Of a stretch of 64,000 bases of DNA, positions 1 to 13,340 are shown one piece after another (the stretch's first letter is position 1; the number at the start of each line of letters is the position of its first letter). Origin of the DNA: Apostichopus japonicus (Eukaryota; Echinodermata; Holothuroidea; Aspidochirotida; Stichopodidae). A program made the position numbers and the translations under genes. The notes under the pieces are model-generated. The model worked only from the letters and a program-made list of their open reading frames with translations. It had not been told where the DNA came from and did not search any database. The DNA lies in contig NC_092564.1 in assembly GCF_037975245.1 (NCBI RefSeq), forward strand, positions 21,431,984-21,495,983, given 5' to 3'.

Positions 1-982
1 CGGTACCGATTAATCGAATGTTTGGTACCGATCACTCGAATGTGCGGTAACGAAGAATCGAATGTGCGACACCGATCAATCGAATGTTCGATACCGATCA
101 ATCGAATGTGCGACACCGATCAATCGAATGTTCGGTACCGATTAATAGAATATGCAGTAACGATGAATCGAATGTGCGACACCCATCAATCGAATGTTCG
201 ATACCGATCAATCGAATGTGCGACACCGATCAATCGAATGTTCGGTACCGATTAATAGAATATGCAGTACCGATCAATCGAATGTTCGGTACCGATCAAT
301 CGAATGTTCGGTACCGATCGTTCGAATGTTCGGTACCGATCAATGGAATGAGCGACACCTATCAATCGAATGTGCGGTAGTGATCAATCGAATGTTCGGT
401 ACCGATCAACCGAATATGCGGTACCGATTAATCGAATGTTCGGTACCGATTAATAGAATATGCAGTACCGATCAATCGAATGTTCGGTACCGATCAATCG
501 AATGTTCGGTACCGATCAATCGAATGTGCGACACCGATCAATCGAATGTTCGGTACCGATTAATAGAATATGCAGTACCGATCAATCGAATGTTCGGTAC
601 CGATCAATCGAATGTTCGGTACCGATCGTTCGAATGTTCGGTACCGATCAATCGAATGTTCGGTATCGATCAATGGAATGAGCGACACCGATCAATCGAA
701 TGTGCGGTAGTGATCAATCGAATGTTCGGTACCGATTAATAAAAATTGCAGTACCGATCAATCGAATGTTCGGTACCGATCAATGGAATATTCGGTACCG
801 ATCAATCAAAAGTGCGGTAACGATCAATCGAATGTTCGGTACCGATCGTTCGAATGTTCGGTACCGATCAATCGAATGTTCGGTACCGATCAATGGAATG
901 AGCGACACCTATCAATCGAATGTGCGGTAGTGATCAATCGAATGTTCGGTACCGATCAACCGAATATGCGGTACCGATTAAT
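1..982 (+). repeat. Left-end HOR segment, 968-bp offset copy
   Basis: The marker monomer with 'GATCACTCG' followed by 'AACGAAGAATCG' occurs at 15 and again at 983, an offset of 968 bp (44 units). About the first 320 bp match 969-1,290 closely. The rest (about 320-968) carries variants such as GATTAATAAAAATTGCAG at about 733 and does not match the next copy, so this is a rearranged or incomplete HOR copy cut by the window start. Confidence 0.8.
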
Positions 983-2115
983 CGAATGTTTGGTACCGAT
1001 CACTCGAATGTGCGGTAACGAAGAATCGAATGTGCGACACCGATCAATCGAATGTTCGATACCGATCAATCGAATGTGCGACACCGATCAATCGAATGTT
1101 CGGTACCGATTAATAGAATATGCAGTAACGATGAATCGAATGTGCGACACCCATCAATCGAATGTTCGATACCGATCAATCGAATGTGCGACACCGATCA
1201 ATCGAATGTTCGGTACCGATTAATAGAATATGCAGTACCGATCAATCGAATGTTCGGTACCGATCAATCGAATGTTCGGTACCGATCGTTCGAATGTTCG
1301 GTACCGATCAATCGAATGTTCGGTATCGATCAATGGAATGAGCGACACCGATCAATCGAATGTGCGGTAGTGATCAATCGAATGTTCGGTACCGATCAAC
1401 CGAATGTTTGGTACCAATCAATCGAATGTTTGGTACCGATCAATCGAATGTGCGGTAACGATCAATCGAATGTGCCACACCGATGAATCAAATTTTCGGT
1501 ACCGATTAATCGAATGTGCGACACCGATCAATCGAATGTTCGGTAACGATGAATCCTATGTGCAGAACCGATCAATCGAATGTTCGGTACCAATCAATCG
1601 ACTGAGCGACACCTATCAATCGAATGTTCGGTACCGATCAATGGAATGTTCGGAATCGATCAATCGAATGTTCGGTACCGATCAATCAAATTTGCGCTAA
1701 CGATCAATGGAAAATAAATCGAATGGGCGGTACCGATCAATCGAGTGGTCGGTACCGATCAATCGAACGTGCGACACCGATCAATCGAATGTGCGGTACC
1801 GATCAATCGAACGTGCGATACCGTTCTTTCGAATGTTCGGTACCGATCAATCGAATGTGCGACACCGATCAATCGAATATGCGGTACCGATCAATTCTAT
1901 GTGCAGAACCGATCAGTCGAATGTTCGGTACCGATCAATCGAATGTGCGGTACCGATCAATCGAATGTTCGGTACCGATCGTTCGAATATTCGGTACCGA
2001 TCAATCGAATGTTCGGTATCGATCAATGGAATGAGCGACACCGAACAATCGGATGTGCGGTAGTTATCAATCGAATGTTCGGTACCGATCAACCGAATAT
2101 GCGGTACCGATTAAT
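983..2115 (+). repeat. 1,133-bp HOR, copy 1
   Basis: The block starts at the GATCACTCG/AACGAAGAATCG marker and repeats at +1,133 bp. The period equals 50 ordinary 22 bp units plus one 33 bp unit (at 1,698), which explains why it is not a multiple of 22. Reading frames at 1,052, 1,404, 1,624, 1,707 and 1,745 all recur exactly 1,133 bp downstream with very few residue changes. Confidence 0.9.
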
Positions 2116-3150
2116 CGAATGTTTGGTACCGATCACTCGAATGTGCGGTAACGAAGAATCGAATGTGCGACACCGATCAATCGAATGTTCGATACCGATC
2201 AATCGAATGTGCGACACCGATCAATCGAATGTTCGGTACCGATTAATAGAATATGCAGTAACGATGAATCGAATGTGCGACACCCATCAATCGAATGTTC
2301 GATACCGATCAATCGAATGTGCGACACCGATCAATCGAATGTTCGGTACCGATTAATAGAATATGCAGTACCGATCAATCGAATGTTCGGTACCGATCAA
2401 TCGAATGTTCGGTACCGATCGTTCGAATGTTCGGTACCGATCAATCGAATGTTCGGTATCGATCAATGGAATGAGCGACACCGATCAATCGAATGTGCGG
2501 TAGTGATCAATCGAATGTTCGGTACCGATCAACCGAATGTTTGGTACCAATCAATCGAATGTTTGGTACCGATCAATCGAATGTGCGGTAACGATCAATC
2601 GAATGTGCCACACCGATGAATCAAATTTTCGGTACCGATCAATCGAATGTGCGACACCGATCAATCGAATGTTCGGTAACGATGAATCCTATGTGCAGAA
2701 CCGATCAATCGAATGTTCGGTACCAATCAATCGAATGAGCGACACCTATCAATCGAATGTTCGGTACCGATCAATGGAATGTTCGGAATCGATCAATCGA
2801 ATGTTCGGTACCGATCAATCGAATCTGCGCTAACGATCAATGGAAAATAAATCGAATGGGCGGTACCGATCAATCGAGTGGTCGGTACCGATCAATCGAA
2901 CGTGCGACACCGATCAATCGAATGTGCGGTACCGATCAATCGAATGTGCGATACCGTTCTTTCGAATGTTCGGTACCGATCAATCGAATGTGCGACACCG
3001 ATCAATCGAATATGCGGTACCGATCAATTCTATGTGCAGAACCGATCAGTCGAATGTTCGGTACCGATCAATCGAATGTGCGGTACCGATCAATCGAATG
3101 TTCGGTACCGATCGTTCGAATATTCGGTACCGATCAATCGAATGTTCGGT
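2116..3150 (+). repeat. 1,133-bp HOR, copy 2 (truncated)
   Basis: Second copy of the 983-2,115 block, with its 33 bp unit at 2,831. It follows copy 1 closely until about 3,143, where copy 1 continues into GGTATCGATCAATGGAATGAG and this copy continues into GGTACCGATCAATCGAATGTG. The switch is a recombination junction between HOR types. Confidence 0.85.
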
Positions 3151-3269
3151 ACCGATCAATCGAATGTGCGACACCGATCAATCGAATGTTCGGTACCGAT
3201 TAATAGAATATGCAGTATCGATCAATCGAATGTTCGGTACCAATCAATGGAATATTCGGTACCGATCAA

Positions 3270-4391
3270 TCGAATGTGCGATACCGATCAATCGAATGAT
3301 CGGTATCGATCAATCGAATGTTCGGTACCAATCAATCGAATGTGCGACACCTATCAATCGAATGTTCGGTACCGATCAATCGAATGTACGGAATCGATCA
3401 TTCGAATGTTCGGTAGCGATCAATCGAATCTGCGGTACCGATCAATGGAATATAAATCGAATGGGCGGTACCGATCAATCGAGTAGTCGGTATCGATCAA
3501 TCGAATGTGCCGTACCGATCAATCAAATGTTCGGTACCGATCAATCGAATGGTCGGTACCGATCAATCGAACGTGCGACACCGATCAATCGAATGTTTGG
3601 TACCGATCAATCGAATGTGCGATACCGATCTTTCGAATGTTCGGTACCGATCAATCGAATGTGCGACACCGATCAATCGAATATGCGGCACCGATCAATC
3701 CTATGTGCAGAACCGATGCACCGAAAGTTCGGTACCGATCAATCGAATGTGCGGTACCGATCAATCGAATGTTCGGTACCGATCAATCGAATGTGCGACA
3801 CTTATCAATCGAATGTGCGGTACCGATCAATCGAATGTTCGATACCGATCAATCGAATGTGCGACACTTGTAAATCGAATGTTCGGTACCGATCAATCGA
3901 ATGTATGGTACCGATCAATCGAGTGGTCGGTACCGATCAATCGAACGTGCGACACCGATCAATCGAATGTTTGGTACCGATCAATCGAATGTGCGGTACC
4001 GATCAATCGAATATTCGATACCGAACAATATAATGTTCGGTACAGATCAATCGAATGTTCGGAATTGATCAATCAAATGTGCGGTACGGATTAAACGAAT
4101 CAGCGGTACCGTTCAATCGAATGTTCGGTACCGGTCAATCAAATGTGCGGTACCGATCAATCCAATGTTTGGTACCGATCAATCGAATGTGCGGTAACGA
4201 TCAATCGAATGTTCGGTAGTGATTAATCGCATGTTCAATACCGATCAATAGAATGTTCGTTACCGATCTTTCGAATGTTCGGTAACGATCAATCGAATGT
4301 GCAGTACCGATCAATCGAATGTGCGGTACCGATCAATCGAATGCTCGATAACTATTAATCGAATGTGCGGTACCCATTATCGAATGTTCGG
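3270..4391 (+). repeat. Segment duplicated at about 7.27-8.37 kb
   Basis: This segment recurs 4,003 bp downstream (for example the ATTCGATACCGAACAATATAA marker at 4,013 and 8,016), later shifting to 3,981 bp by loss of one 22 bp unit. It contains a 33 bp unit at 3,436 and ends with a 21 bp unit at 4,371 (CCCATTATCG in place of CCGATCAATCG). The downstream copy ends with the same 21 bp unit at 8,352. Confidence 0.85.
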
Positions 4392-5595
4392 TACCGATTA
4401 ATCGAATGATCGGTACCGATCAATCGAATGTGCGGTACCGATGAATCGAATGTTCGGTACCGATGAATCGAATGTTCGGTACCGATCAATCGAGTGTTCG
4501 GTACCGATCAATCGAACGTGCGACACCGATCAATCGAATGTTCGGTACCGATTAATAGAAATTGCAGTACCGATCAATCGAATGTTCGGTACCGATCAAT
4601 GGAATATTCGGTACCGATCAATCAAAAGTGCGGTACCGATCAATCGAATGTTCGGTACCGATCAATCGAATGTTCGGTACCGATCAATGGAATGAGCGAC
4701 ACCTATCAATCGAATGTGCGGTAGTGATCAATCGAATGTTCGGTACCGATCAACCGAATATGCGGTACCGATTAATCGAATGTTTGGTACCGATCACTCG
4801 AATGTGCGGTAACGAAGAATCGAATGTGCGACACCGATCAATCGAATGTTCGATACCGATCAATCGAATGTGCGACACCGATCAATCGAATGTTCGGTAC
4901 CGATTAATAGAATATGCAGTACCGATCAATCGAATGTTCGGTACCGATCAATCGAATGTTCGGTACCGATCGTTCGAATGTTCGGTACCGATCAATCGAA
5001 TGTTCGGTATCGATCAATGGAATGAGCGACACCGATCAATCGAATGTGCGGTAGTGATCAATCGAATGTTCGGTACCGATTAATAAAAATTGCAGTACCG
5101 ATCAATCGAATGTTCGGTACCGATCAATGGAATATTCGGTACCGATCAATCAAAAGTGCGGTACCGATCAATCGAATGTTCGGTACCGATCGTTCGAAAG
5201 TGCGACACCTATCAATCGAATGTGTGACACCGATCAATCGAATGTTCCGTACCGATTAATAGAACATGCAGTACCGATCAATCGAATGTTCGATACCGAT
5301 CAATCGAATGTGCGACACCGATCAATGGAATGTTCGGTACCGATTAATAGAATATGCAGTATCGATCAATCGAATGTTCGGTACCAATCAATGGAATATT
5401 CGGTACCGATCAATCGAATGTGCGATACCGATCAATCGAATGATCGGTATCGATCAATCGAATGTTCGGTACCAATCAATCGAATGTGCGACACCTATCA
5501 ATCGAATGTTCGGTACCGATCAATCGAATGTACGGAATCGATCAATCGAATGTTCGGTACCGATCAATCGAATGTTCGGTACCGATCAATCGAAT
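4392..5595 (+). repeat. Mixed satellite stretch with a copy of about 546-846
   Basis: Ordinary 22 bp units with no gene. About 4,890-5,190 matches about 546-846 at an offset of 4,344 bp, including the uncommon GATTAATAAAAATTGCAG unit. The GATCACTCG/AACGAAGAATCG marker of the left-end HOR appears once more at 4,777. The stretch links the left-end HORs to the 1,375 bp HOR. Confidence 0.8.
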
Positions 5596-6970
5596 ATTCG
5601 ATACCGAACAATATAATGTTCGGTACAGATCAATCGAATGTTCGGTATTGATCAATCAAATGTGCGGTACCGATCAATCGAAAGTGCGACACCTATCAAT
5701 CGAATGTGTGACACCGATCAATCGAATGTTCCGTACCGATTAATAGAACATGCAGTACCGATCAATCGAATGTTCGATACCGATCAATCGAATGTGCGAC
5801 ACCGATCAATCGAATGTTCGGTACCGATTAATAGAATATGCAGTATCGATCAATCGAATGTTCGGTACCAATCAATGGAATATTCGGTACCGATCAATCG
5901 AATGTGCGATACCGATCAATCGAATGATCGGTATCGATCAATCGAATGTTCGGTACCAATCAATCGAATGTGCGACACCTATCAATCGAATGTTCGGTAC
6001 CGATCAATCGAATGTACGGAATCGATCAATCGAATGTTCGGTACCGATCAATCGAATCTGCGGTACCGATCAATGGAATATAAATCGAATGGTTGGTATC
6101 GATCAATCGAGTGGTCGGTATCGATCAATCGAATGTGCCGTACCGATCAATCAAATGTTCGGTACCGATCAATCGAATGGTCGGTACCGATCAATCGAAT
6201 GTGCGACACCGATCAATCGAATGTTTGGTACCGATCAATCGAATGTGCGATACCGATCTTTCGAATGTTCGGTACCGATCAAACGAATGTGCGACACCGA
6301 TCAATCGAATATGCGGCAGCGATCAATCCTATGTGCAGAACCGATGCACCGAAAGTTCGGTACCGATCAATCGAATGTGCGGTACCGATCAATCGAATTT
6401 TCGGTACCGATCAATCGAATGTGCGACACTTATCAATCGAATGTGCGGTACCGATCAATCGAATGTTCGATACCGATCAATCGAATGTGCGACACCTGTA
6501 AATCAAATGTTCGGTACCGATCAATCGAATGTATGGTACCGATCAATCGAGTGGTCGGTACCGATCAATCGAACGTGCGACACCGATCAATCGAATGTTT
6601 GGTACCGATCAATCGAATGTGCGGTACCGATGAATCGAATGTTCGGTACCGATCAATCGAATGTGCGACACCGATCAATCGAATGTTCGGTACCGATTAA
6701 TAGAATATGCAGTACCGATCAATCGAATGTTCGGTACCGATCAATGGAATATTCGGTACCGATCAATCAAATGTGCGGTACCGATCAATCGAATGTTCGG
6801 TACCGATCGTTCGAATGTTCGGTACCGATCAATCGAATGTTCGGTACCGATCAATCGAATGAGCGACACCTATCAATCGAATGTGCGGTAGTGATCAATG
6901 GAATGAGCGACACCTATCAATCGAATGTGCGGTAGTGATCAATCGAATGTTCGGTACCGATCAATCGAAT
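5596..6970 (+). repeat. 1,375-bp HOR, copy 1
   Basis: The block runs from the ATTCGATACCGAACAATATAA marker at 5,596 to the next one at 6,971. Its length equals 61 ordinary units plus one 33 bp unit (6,064). A 287-codon frame at 5,638 recurs at 7,013 with only a few residue differences. The last part (about 6,620-6,970) is not shared with copy 2 but is shared with about 24.5 kb. Confidence 0.88.
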
Positions 6971-8015
6971 ATTCGATACCGAACAATATAATGTTCGGTA
7001 CAGATCAATCGAATGTTCGGTATTGATCAATCAAATGTGCGGTACCGATCAATCGAAAGTGCGACACCTATCAATCGAATGTGTGACACCGATCAATCGA
7101 ATGTTCCGTACCGATTAATAGAACATGCAGTACCGATCAATCGAATGTTCGACACCGATCAATCGAATGTGCGACACCGATCAATGGAATGTTCGGTACC
7201 GATTAATAGAATATGCAGTATCGATCAATCGAATGTTCGGTACCAATCAATGGAATATTCGGTACCGATCAATCGAATGTGCGATACCGATCAATCGAAT
7301 GATCGGTATCGATCAATCGAATGTTCGGTACCAATCAATCGAATGTGCGTCACCTATCAATCGAATGTTCGGTACCGATCAATCGAATGTACGGAATCGA
7401 TCAATCGAATGTTCGGTACCGATCAATCGAATCTGCGGTACCGATCAATGGAATATAAATCGAATGGTCGGTATCGATCAATCGAGTGGTCGGTATCGAT
7501 CAATCGAATGTGCCGTACCGATCAATCAAATGTTCGGTACCGATCAATCGAATGGTCGGTTCCGATCAATCGAACGTGCGACACCGATCAATCGAATGTT
7601 TGGTACCGATCAATCGAATGTGCGATACCGATCTTTCGAATGTTCGGTACCGATCAAACGAATGTGCGACACCGATCAATCGAATATGCGGCAGCGATCA
7701 ATCCTATGTGCAGAACCGATGCACCGAAAGTTCGGTACCGATCAATCAAATGTGCGGTACCGATCAATCGAATGTTCGGTACCGATCAATCGAATGTGCG
7801 ACACTTATCAATCGAATGTGCGGTACCGATCAATCGAATGTTCGATACCGATCAATCGAATGTGCGACACCTGTAAATCGAATGTTCGGTACCGATCAAT
7901 CGAATGTATGGTACCGATCAATCGAGTGGTCGGTACCGATCAATCGAACGTGCGACACCGATCAATCGAATGTTTGGTACCGATCAATCGAATGTGCGGT
8001 ACCGATCAATCGAAT
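6971..8015 (+). repeat. 1,375-bp HOR, copy 2 (shortened)
   Basis: Matches copy 1 at +1,375 bp up to about 7,995 and then switches to the ending also seen at 3.99-4.39 kb. Its 33 bp unit is at 7,439. The next marker at 8,016 comes after only 1,045 bp. A third relative lies at +17,893 bp (marker at 24,864). Confidence 0.85.
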
Positions 8016-8939
8016 ATTCGATACCGAACAATATAATGTTCGGTACAGATCAATCGAATGTGCGGTACCGATTAAACGAATCAGCGGTACCGTTCAATCC
8101 AATGTTCGGTACCGGTCAATCAAATGTGCGGTACCGATCAATCGAATGTTTGGTACCGATCAATCGAATGTGCGGTAACGATCAATCGAATGTTCGGTAG
8201 TGATTAATCGCATGTTCAATACCGATCAATAGAATGTTCGTTACCGATCTTTCGAATGTTCGGTACCGATCAATCGAATGTGCAGTACCGATCAATCGAA
8301 TGTGCGGTACCGATCAATCGAATACTCGATACCTATTAATCGAATGTGCGGTACCCATTATCGAATGTTCGGTACCGATTAATCGAATGATCGGTACCGA
8401 TCAATCGAATGTGCGGTACCGATGAATCGAATGTTCGGTACCGATAAACCGAATGTTTGGTACCGATCAATCGAATGTTTGGTACCGATCAATCGAATGT
8501 GCGGTAACGATCAATCGAATGTGCCACACCGATGAATCAAATTTTCGGTACCGATCAATTCTATGTGCAGAACCGATCAATCGAATGTTCGGTACCGATC
8601 AATCGAATGTGCGGTACCGATCAATCGAATGTTCGGTACCGATCAATCGAATGTGCGACACCTATCAATCGAATGTGCGACACCGATCAATCGAATATTC
8701 GGTACCGATCAATCGAATGTTCGGTACCGATCGTTCGAATGTTCGGTACCGATCAATCGAATGTTCGGTACCGATCAATGGAATGAGCGACACCGATTAA
8801 TCGAATGTGCGGTAGTGATCAATCGAATGTTCGGTACCGATCAACCGAATGTGCGGTACCGATTAATCGAATGTTTGGTACCGATCAATCGAATGTTCCG
8901 TAACGATCAATCGAATGTGCCCCACAGATCAATCGAATT
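8016..8939 (+). repeat. Satellite linker between the 1,375-bp and 4.9-kb HOR domains
   Basis: Only 22 bp units and one 21 bp unit at 8,352. It holds the GGTAGTGATTAATCGCATG cassette near 8,200, also found at about 4.21, 11.31, 16.21, 21.12, 24.30, 26.11 and 27.01 kb. No gene or other element is visible. Confidence 0.8.
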
Positions 8940-9739
8940 TTCTGTACCTCTCAATCGAATGTGCGGTACCGATCAATCGAATGTTCGGTAACGATGAATC
9001 GAATGTGCCACACCGATGAATCAAATTTTCGGTACCGATCAATCGAATGTGCGACACCGATCAATCGAATGTTCGGTAACGATGAATCCTATGTGCAGAA
9101 CCGATCAATCGAATGTTCGGTACCAATCAATCGAATGTGCGACACCTATCAATCGAATGTTCGGTACCGATCAATGGAATGTTCGGAATCGATCAATCGA
9201 ATGTTCGGTACCGATCAATCGAATCTGCGGTACCGATCAATGGAAAATAAATCGAATGGGCGTTACCGATCAATCGAGTGGTCGGTACCGATCAATCGAA
9301 CGTGCGACACCGATCAATCGAATGTTTGGTACCGATCAATCGAATGTGCGATACCGTTCTTTCGAATGTTCGGTACCGATCAATCGAATGTGCGACACCG
9401 ATCAATCGAATATGCGGTACCGATCAATTCTATGTGCAGAACCGATCAATCGAATGTTCGGTACCGATCAATCGAATGTGCGGTACCGATCAATCGAATG
9501 TTCGGTACCGATCAATGGAATGTGCGACACCTATCAATCGAATGTGCGGTACCGATCAATCGAATGTTCGGTACCGATCAATCGAATATTCGGTACCGAT
9601 CAATCGAATGTTCGGTACAGTTCAATCGAATGTGCCCCACCGATCAATCGAATTTTCTGTACCGATCAATCGAATGTGCGGTACCGATCAATCGAATGTT
9701 CGGTAACGATGAATCGAATGTGCGACACCGATCAATCAA
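8940..9739 (+). repeat. Partial upstream copy of the 4.9-kb HOR
   Basis: The segment matches the end of the first full 4.9 kb HOR copy (about 13,775-14,700) at an offset of 4,814 bp near its start. It shares the CCACACCGATGAATCAAATT unit, the GATGAATCCTATGTGCAGAA unit and a 33 bp unit at 9,231. It joins the first full HOR copy at the anchor at 9,740. Confidence 0.85.
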
Positions 9740-10340
9740 GTGTTCGATACCGATCAATCGAATGTGCCACACCGATCAATCGAATGTTCGGTACCGATTA
9801 ATATAATATGCAGTACCGATCAATCGAATGTTCGATACCGATCAATCGAATGTGCGACACCGATCAATCGAATGTGCGGTACCGATCAATCGAATGTTCG
9901 ATACCGATTAATCGAATGTGCGACACCGATCAATCGAATATTCGGTACCGATCAATCGAATGTTTTGTACCGATCAATCGAGTGGTCGGTACCGATCAAT
10001 CGAACGTGCGACACCGATCAATCGAATGTTTGGTACCGATCATTAGAATGTGCGATACCGATCTTTCGAATGTTCGGTACCGATCAATCGAATATTCGAT
10101 ACCGAACAATATAATGTTCGGTACAGATCAATCGAATGTTCGGTATTGATAATCAAATGTGCGGTACCGATCAATCGAAAGTGCGACACCTATCAATCGA
10201 ATGTACGACACCGATTAAACGAATTAGCGGTACCGTTCAATCGAATCTTCGGTACCGGTCAATCAAATGTGCGGTACCGATCAATCGAATGTTTGGTACC
10301 GATCAATCGAATGTGCGGTAACGATCAATCGAATGTTCGG

Positions 10341-10406
10341 TACCGATTAATAGAATATGCAGTACCGATCAATCGAATGTTCGGTACCGATCAATCGAAT
10401 GTTCGG
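10341..10406 (+). repeat. 66-bp (3-unit) insertion specific to HOR copy 1
   Basis: Three units, beginning with a GATTAATAGAATATGCAG unit, are present in copy 1 and absent at the equivalent site in copy 2 (15,309) and copy 3. This accounts exactly for the 4,968 versus 4,902 bp difference. It is either a whole-unit gain in copy 1 or a loss shared by copies 2 and 3. Confidence 0.88.
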
Positions 10407-12922
10407 TACCGATCGTTCGAATGTTCGGTACCGATCAATCGAATGTTCGGTATCGATCAATGGAATGAGCGACACCGATTAATCGAATGATCGGTACCGA
10501 TCAATCGAATGTGCGGTACCGATGAATCGAATGTTCGGTACCGATCAATCGAATGTTCGGTACCGATCAATCGAATGTGCGACACCGATCAATCGAATGT
10601 TCGGTACCGATTAATAGAAATTGCAGTACCGATCAATCGAATGTTCGGTACCGATCAATGGAATATTCGGTACCGATCAATCAAAAGTGCGGTACCGATC
10701 AATCGAATGTTCGGTACCGATCGTTCGAATGTTCGGTACCGATCAATCGAATGTTCGGTACCGATCAATGGAATGAGCGACACCTATCAATCGAATGTGC
10801 GGTAGTGATCAATCGAATGTTCGGTACCGATCAACCGAATGTGCGGTACCTATTAATCGAATGTTTGGTACCGATCACTCGAATGTGCGGTAACGATAAA
10901 AGAATGGGCGACACCGATCAATCGAATGTTCGATACCGATCAATCGAATGTGCGACACCGATCAATCGAATGTTCGGTACCGATTAATAGAATATGCAGT
11001 ACCGATCAATCGAATGTTCGAAACCGATCAATCGAATGTGCGACACCGATCAATCGAATGTTCGGTACTGATTAATAGAATCTGCAGTATCGATCAATCG
11101 AATCTTCGGTACAGATCAATGGAATATTCGGTACCGATCAATCGAATGTGCGGTACCGATCTATCGAATGTTTGGTACCGATCAATCGAATGTGCGACAC
11201 CGATCAATCGAATGTGCGGTACCGGTCAATCAAATGTGCGGTACCAATCAATCGAATGTTTGGTACCGATCAATCGAATGTGCAGTAACGATCAATCGAA
11301 TGTTCGGTAGTGATCAATCGCATGTTCAATACCGATCAATAGAATGATCGTTACCGATCTTTCGAATGTTCGGTACCGATCAATCGAATGTGCAGTACCG
11401 ATCAATCGAATGCGCGGTACCGATCAATCGAATGCTCGATACCTATTAATCGAATGTTCGGTACCCATTATCGAATGTTCGGTACCGATTAATTGAATGA
11501 TCGGTACCAATCAATCGAATGTGCGGTACCGATGAATCGAATGTTCGGTACCGATCAATCGAATGTGCGACACCGATCAATCGAATGTTCGGTACCGATT
11601 AATAGAATATAAATCGAATGGGCGGTACCGATCAATCAAGTGGTCGGTACCGATCAATCGAACGTGCGACACCGATCAATCGAATGTTTGGTACCGATCA
11701 ATCGAATGTGCGATACCGATCTTTCGAATGTTCGGTACCGATCAATCGAATGTGCGACACCGATCAATCGAATATGCGGTACCGATCAATCCTATGTGCA
11801 GAACCGATCAACCGAATGTTCGGTACCGACCAATCGAATGTTCTCTACCGATCAATCGAATGTACGGAATCGCTCAATCGAATGTGCAATACCGATCAAC
11901 CTAATGATCGATACCGATCAATCGAATGTGCGGTACCGATCAATCGAATAATCGGTACCGATCAATCGAATGTTCGGTACCGATCAATCGAATGTGCGGT
12001 ACCGATCAATCGAATATTCGGTACCGATCAATCGAATGTGCGGTACCGATCAATCGAATGTGCGGTACCGATCAATCGAATGTGCGGTAACGATCAATCG
12101 AATGTGCCACACCGATCAATCGAATGTTCGGTACCGATCAATCCAATATCGGTACCGATCAATCGAATGTACGGAATCGATCAATCGAATGTGCGATACC
12201 AATCAATTGAATGTTCGGTACCGATCAATCGAATGTTCGGTACCGATCAATCGAATGTGCGGTACCGATCAATCGAATGTGCGGTACCGTTCATTCGAAT
12301 GTTCGGTACCGATGCATCGAATGTGCGCCACCGATCAATGGAATGTTCGACACCGATCAATCGAATGTGCGACACCGATCAAAGGAATGTTCGGTACCAA
12401 TCAATAGAATGTTCGGTACCGATCAATGGAATGTTCGGTACCGATCAATCGAATGTGCGAAGCCGATCAATCGAATGTGCGGTACCGATCAATCGAATGT
12501 GCGACACCGATCAAACGAATGTTCGATACCGATCAATCGAATGTTCTGTACCGATCAATCGAATGTGCCACACTGATCAATCGAATGTTCGGTACCGATC
12601 AATCGAATGTTCGGTACCGATAAATCGAATGTGCGACACCTATCAATCGAATGTGCGACACCGATCAATCGAATATTCGGTACCGATCAATCGAATGTTC
12701 TGTACCGATCGTTCGAATGTTCGGTACCGATCAATCGAATGTTTGGTACCGATCAATCGAATGTTCCGTAACGATCAATCGAATGTGCCCCACCGATCAA
12801 TCGAATTTTCTGTACCTCTCAATCGAATGTGCGGTACCGATCAATCGAATGTTCGGTAACGATGAATCGAATGTGCCACACCGATGAATCAAATTTTCGG
12901 TACCGATCAATCGAATGTGCGA

Positions 12923-13340
12923 CACCGATCAATCGAATGTTCGGTAACGATGAATCCTATGTGCAGAACCGATCAATCGAATGTTCGGTACCAATCAATC
13001 GAATGTGCGACACCTATCAATCGAATGTTCGGTACCGATCAATGGAATGTTCGGAATCGATCAATCGAATGTTCGGTACCGATCAATCGAATCTGCGGTA
13101 CCGATCAATGGAAAATAAATCGAATGGGCGTTACCGATCAATCGAATGTTCGGTAACGATGAATCCTATGTGCAGAACCGATCAATCGAATGTTCGGTAC
13201 CAATCAATCGAATGTGCGACACCTATCAATCGAATGTTCGGTACCGATCAATGGAATGTTCGGAATCGATCAATCGAATGTTCGGTACCGATCAATCGAA
13301 TCTGCGGTACCGATCAATGGAAAATAAATCGAATGGGCGT
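12923..13340 (+). repeat. 209-bp tandem duplication inside HOR copy 1
   Basis: Two adjacent blocks of 209 bp (12,923-13,131 and 13,132-13,340), each made of eight 22 bp units and one 33 bp unit, carry the same variants, including GATGAATCCTATGTGCAGAA. The same pair is present in HOR copy 2 (17,825-18,242) but single in copy 3. A related block ending at the 33 bp unit at 14,045 lies 946 bp after the first one. Confidence 0.87.

Noticed and set aside
2840-4033. A 397-codon open frame on the plus strand
   Set aside because: Same reason: a stop-free satellite consensus. It starts within the 33 bp unit at 2,831 and ends where a variant creates a stop.
11618-12859. A 413-codon open frame, repeated at 16,520 and 21,422, that could look like a conserved repeat protein gene
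   Set aside because: It is made only of the satellite unit read in frame. Overlapping frames on the same strand encode the same 22-residue repeat, the recurrence is explained by the 4,902 bp HOR, and no promoter, signal, domain or non-repeat coding sequence is attached.
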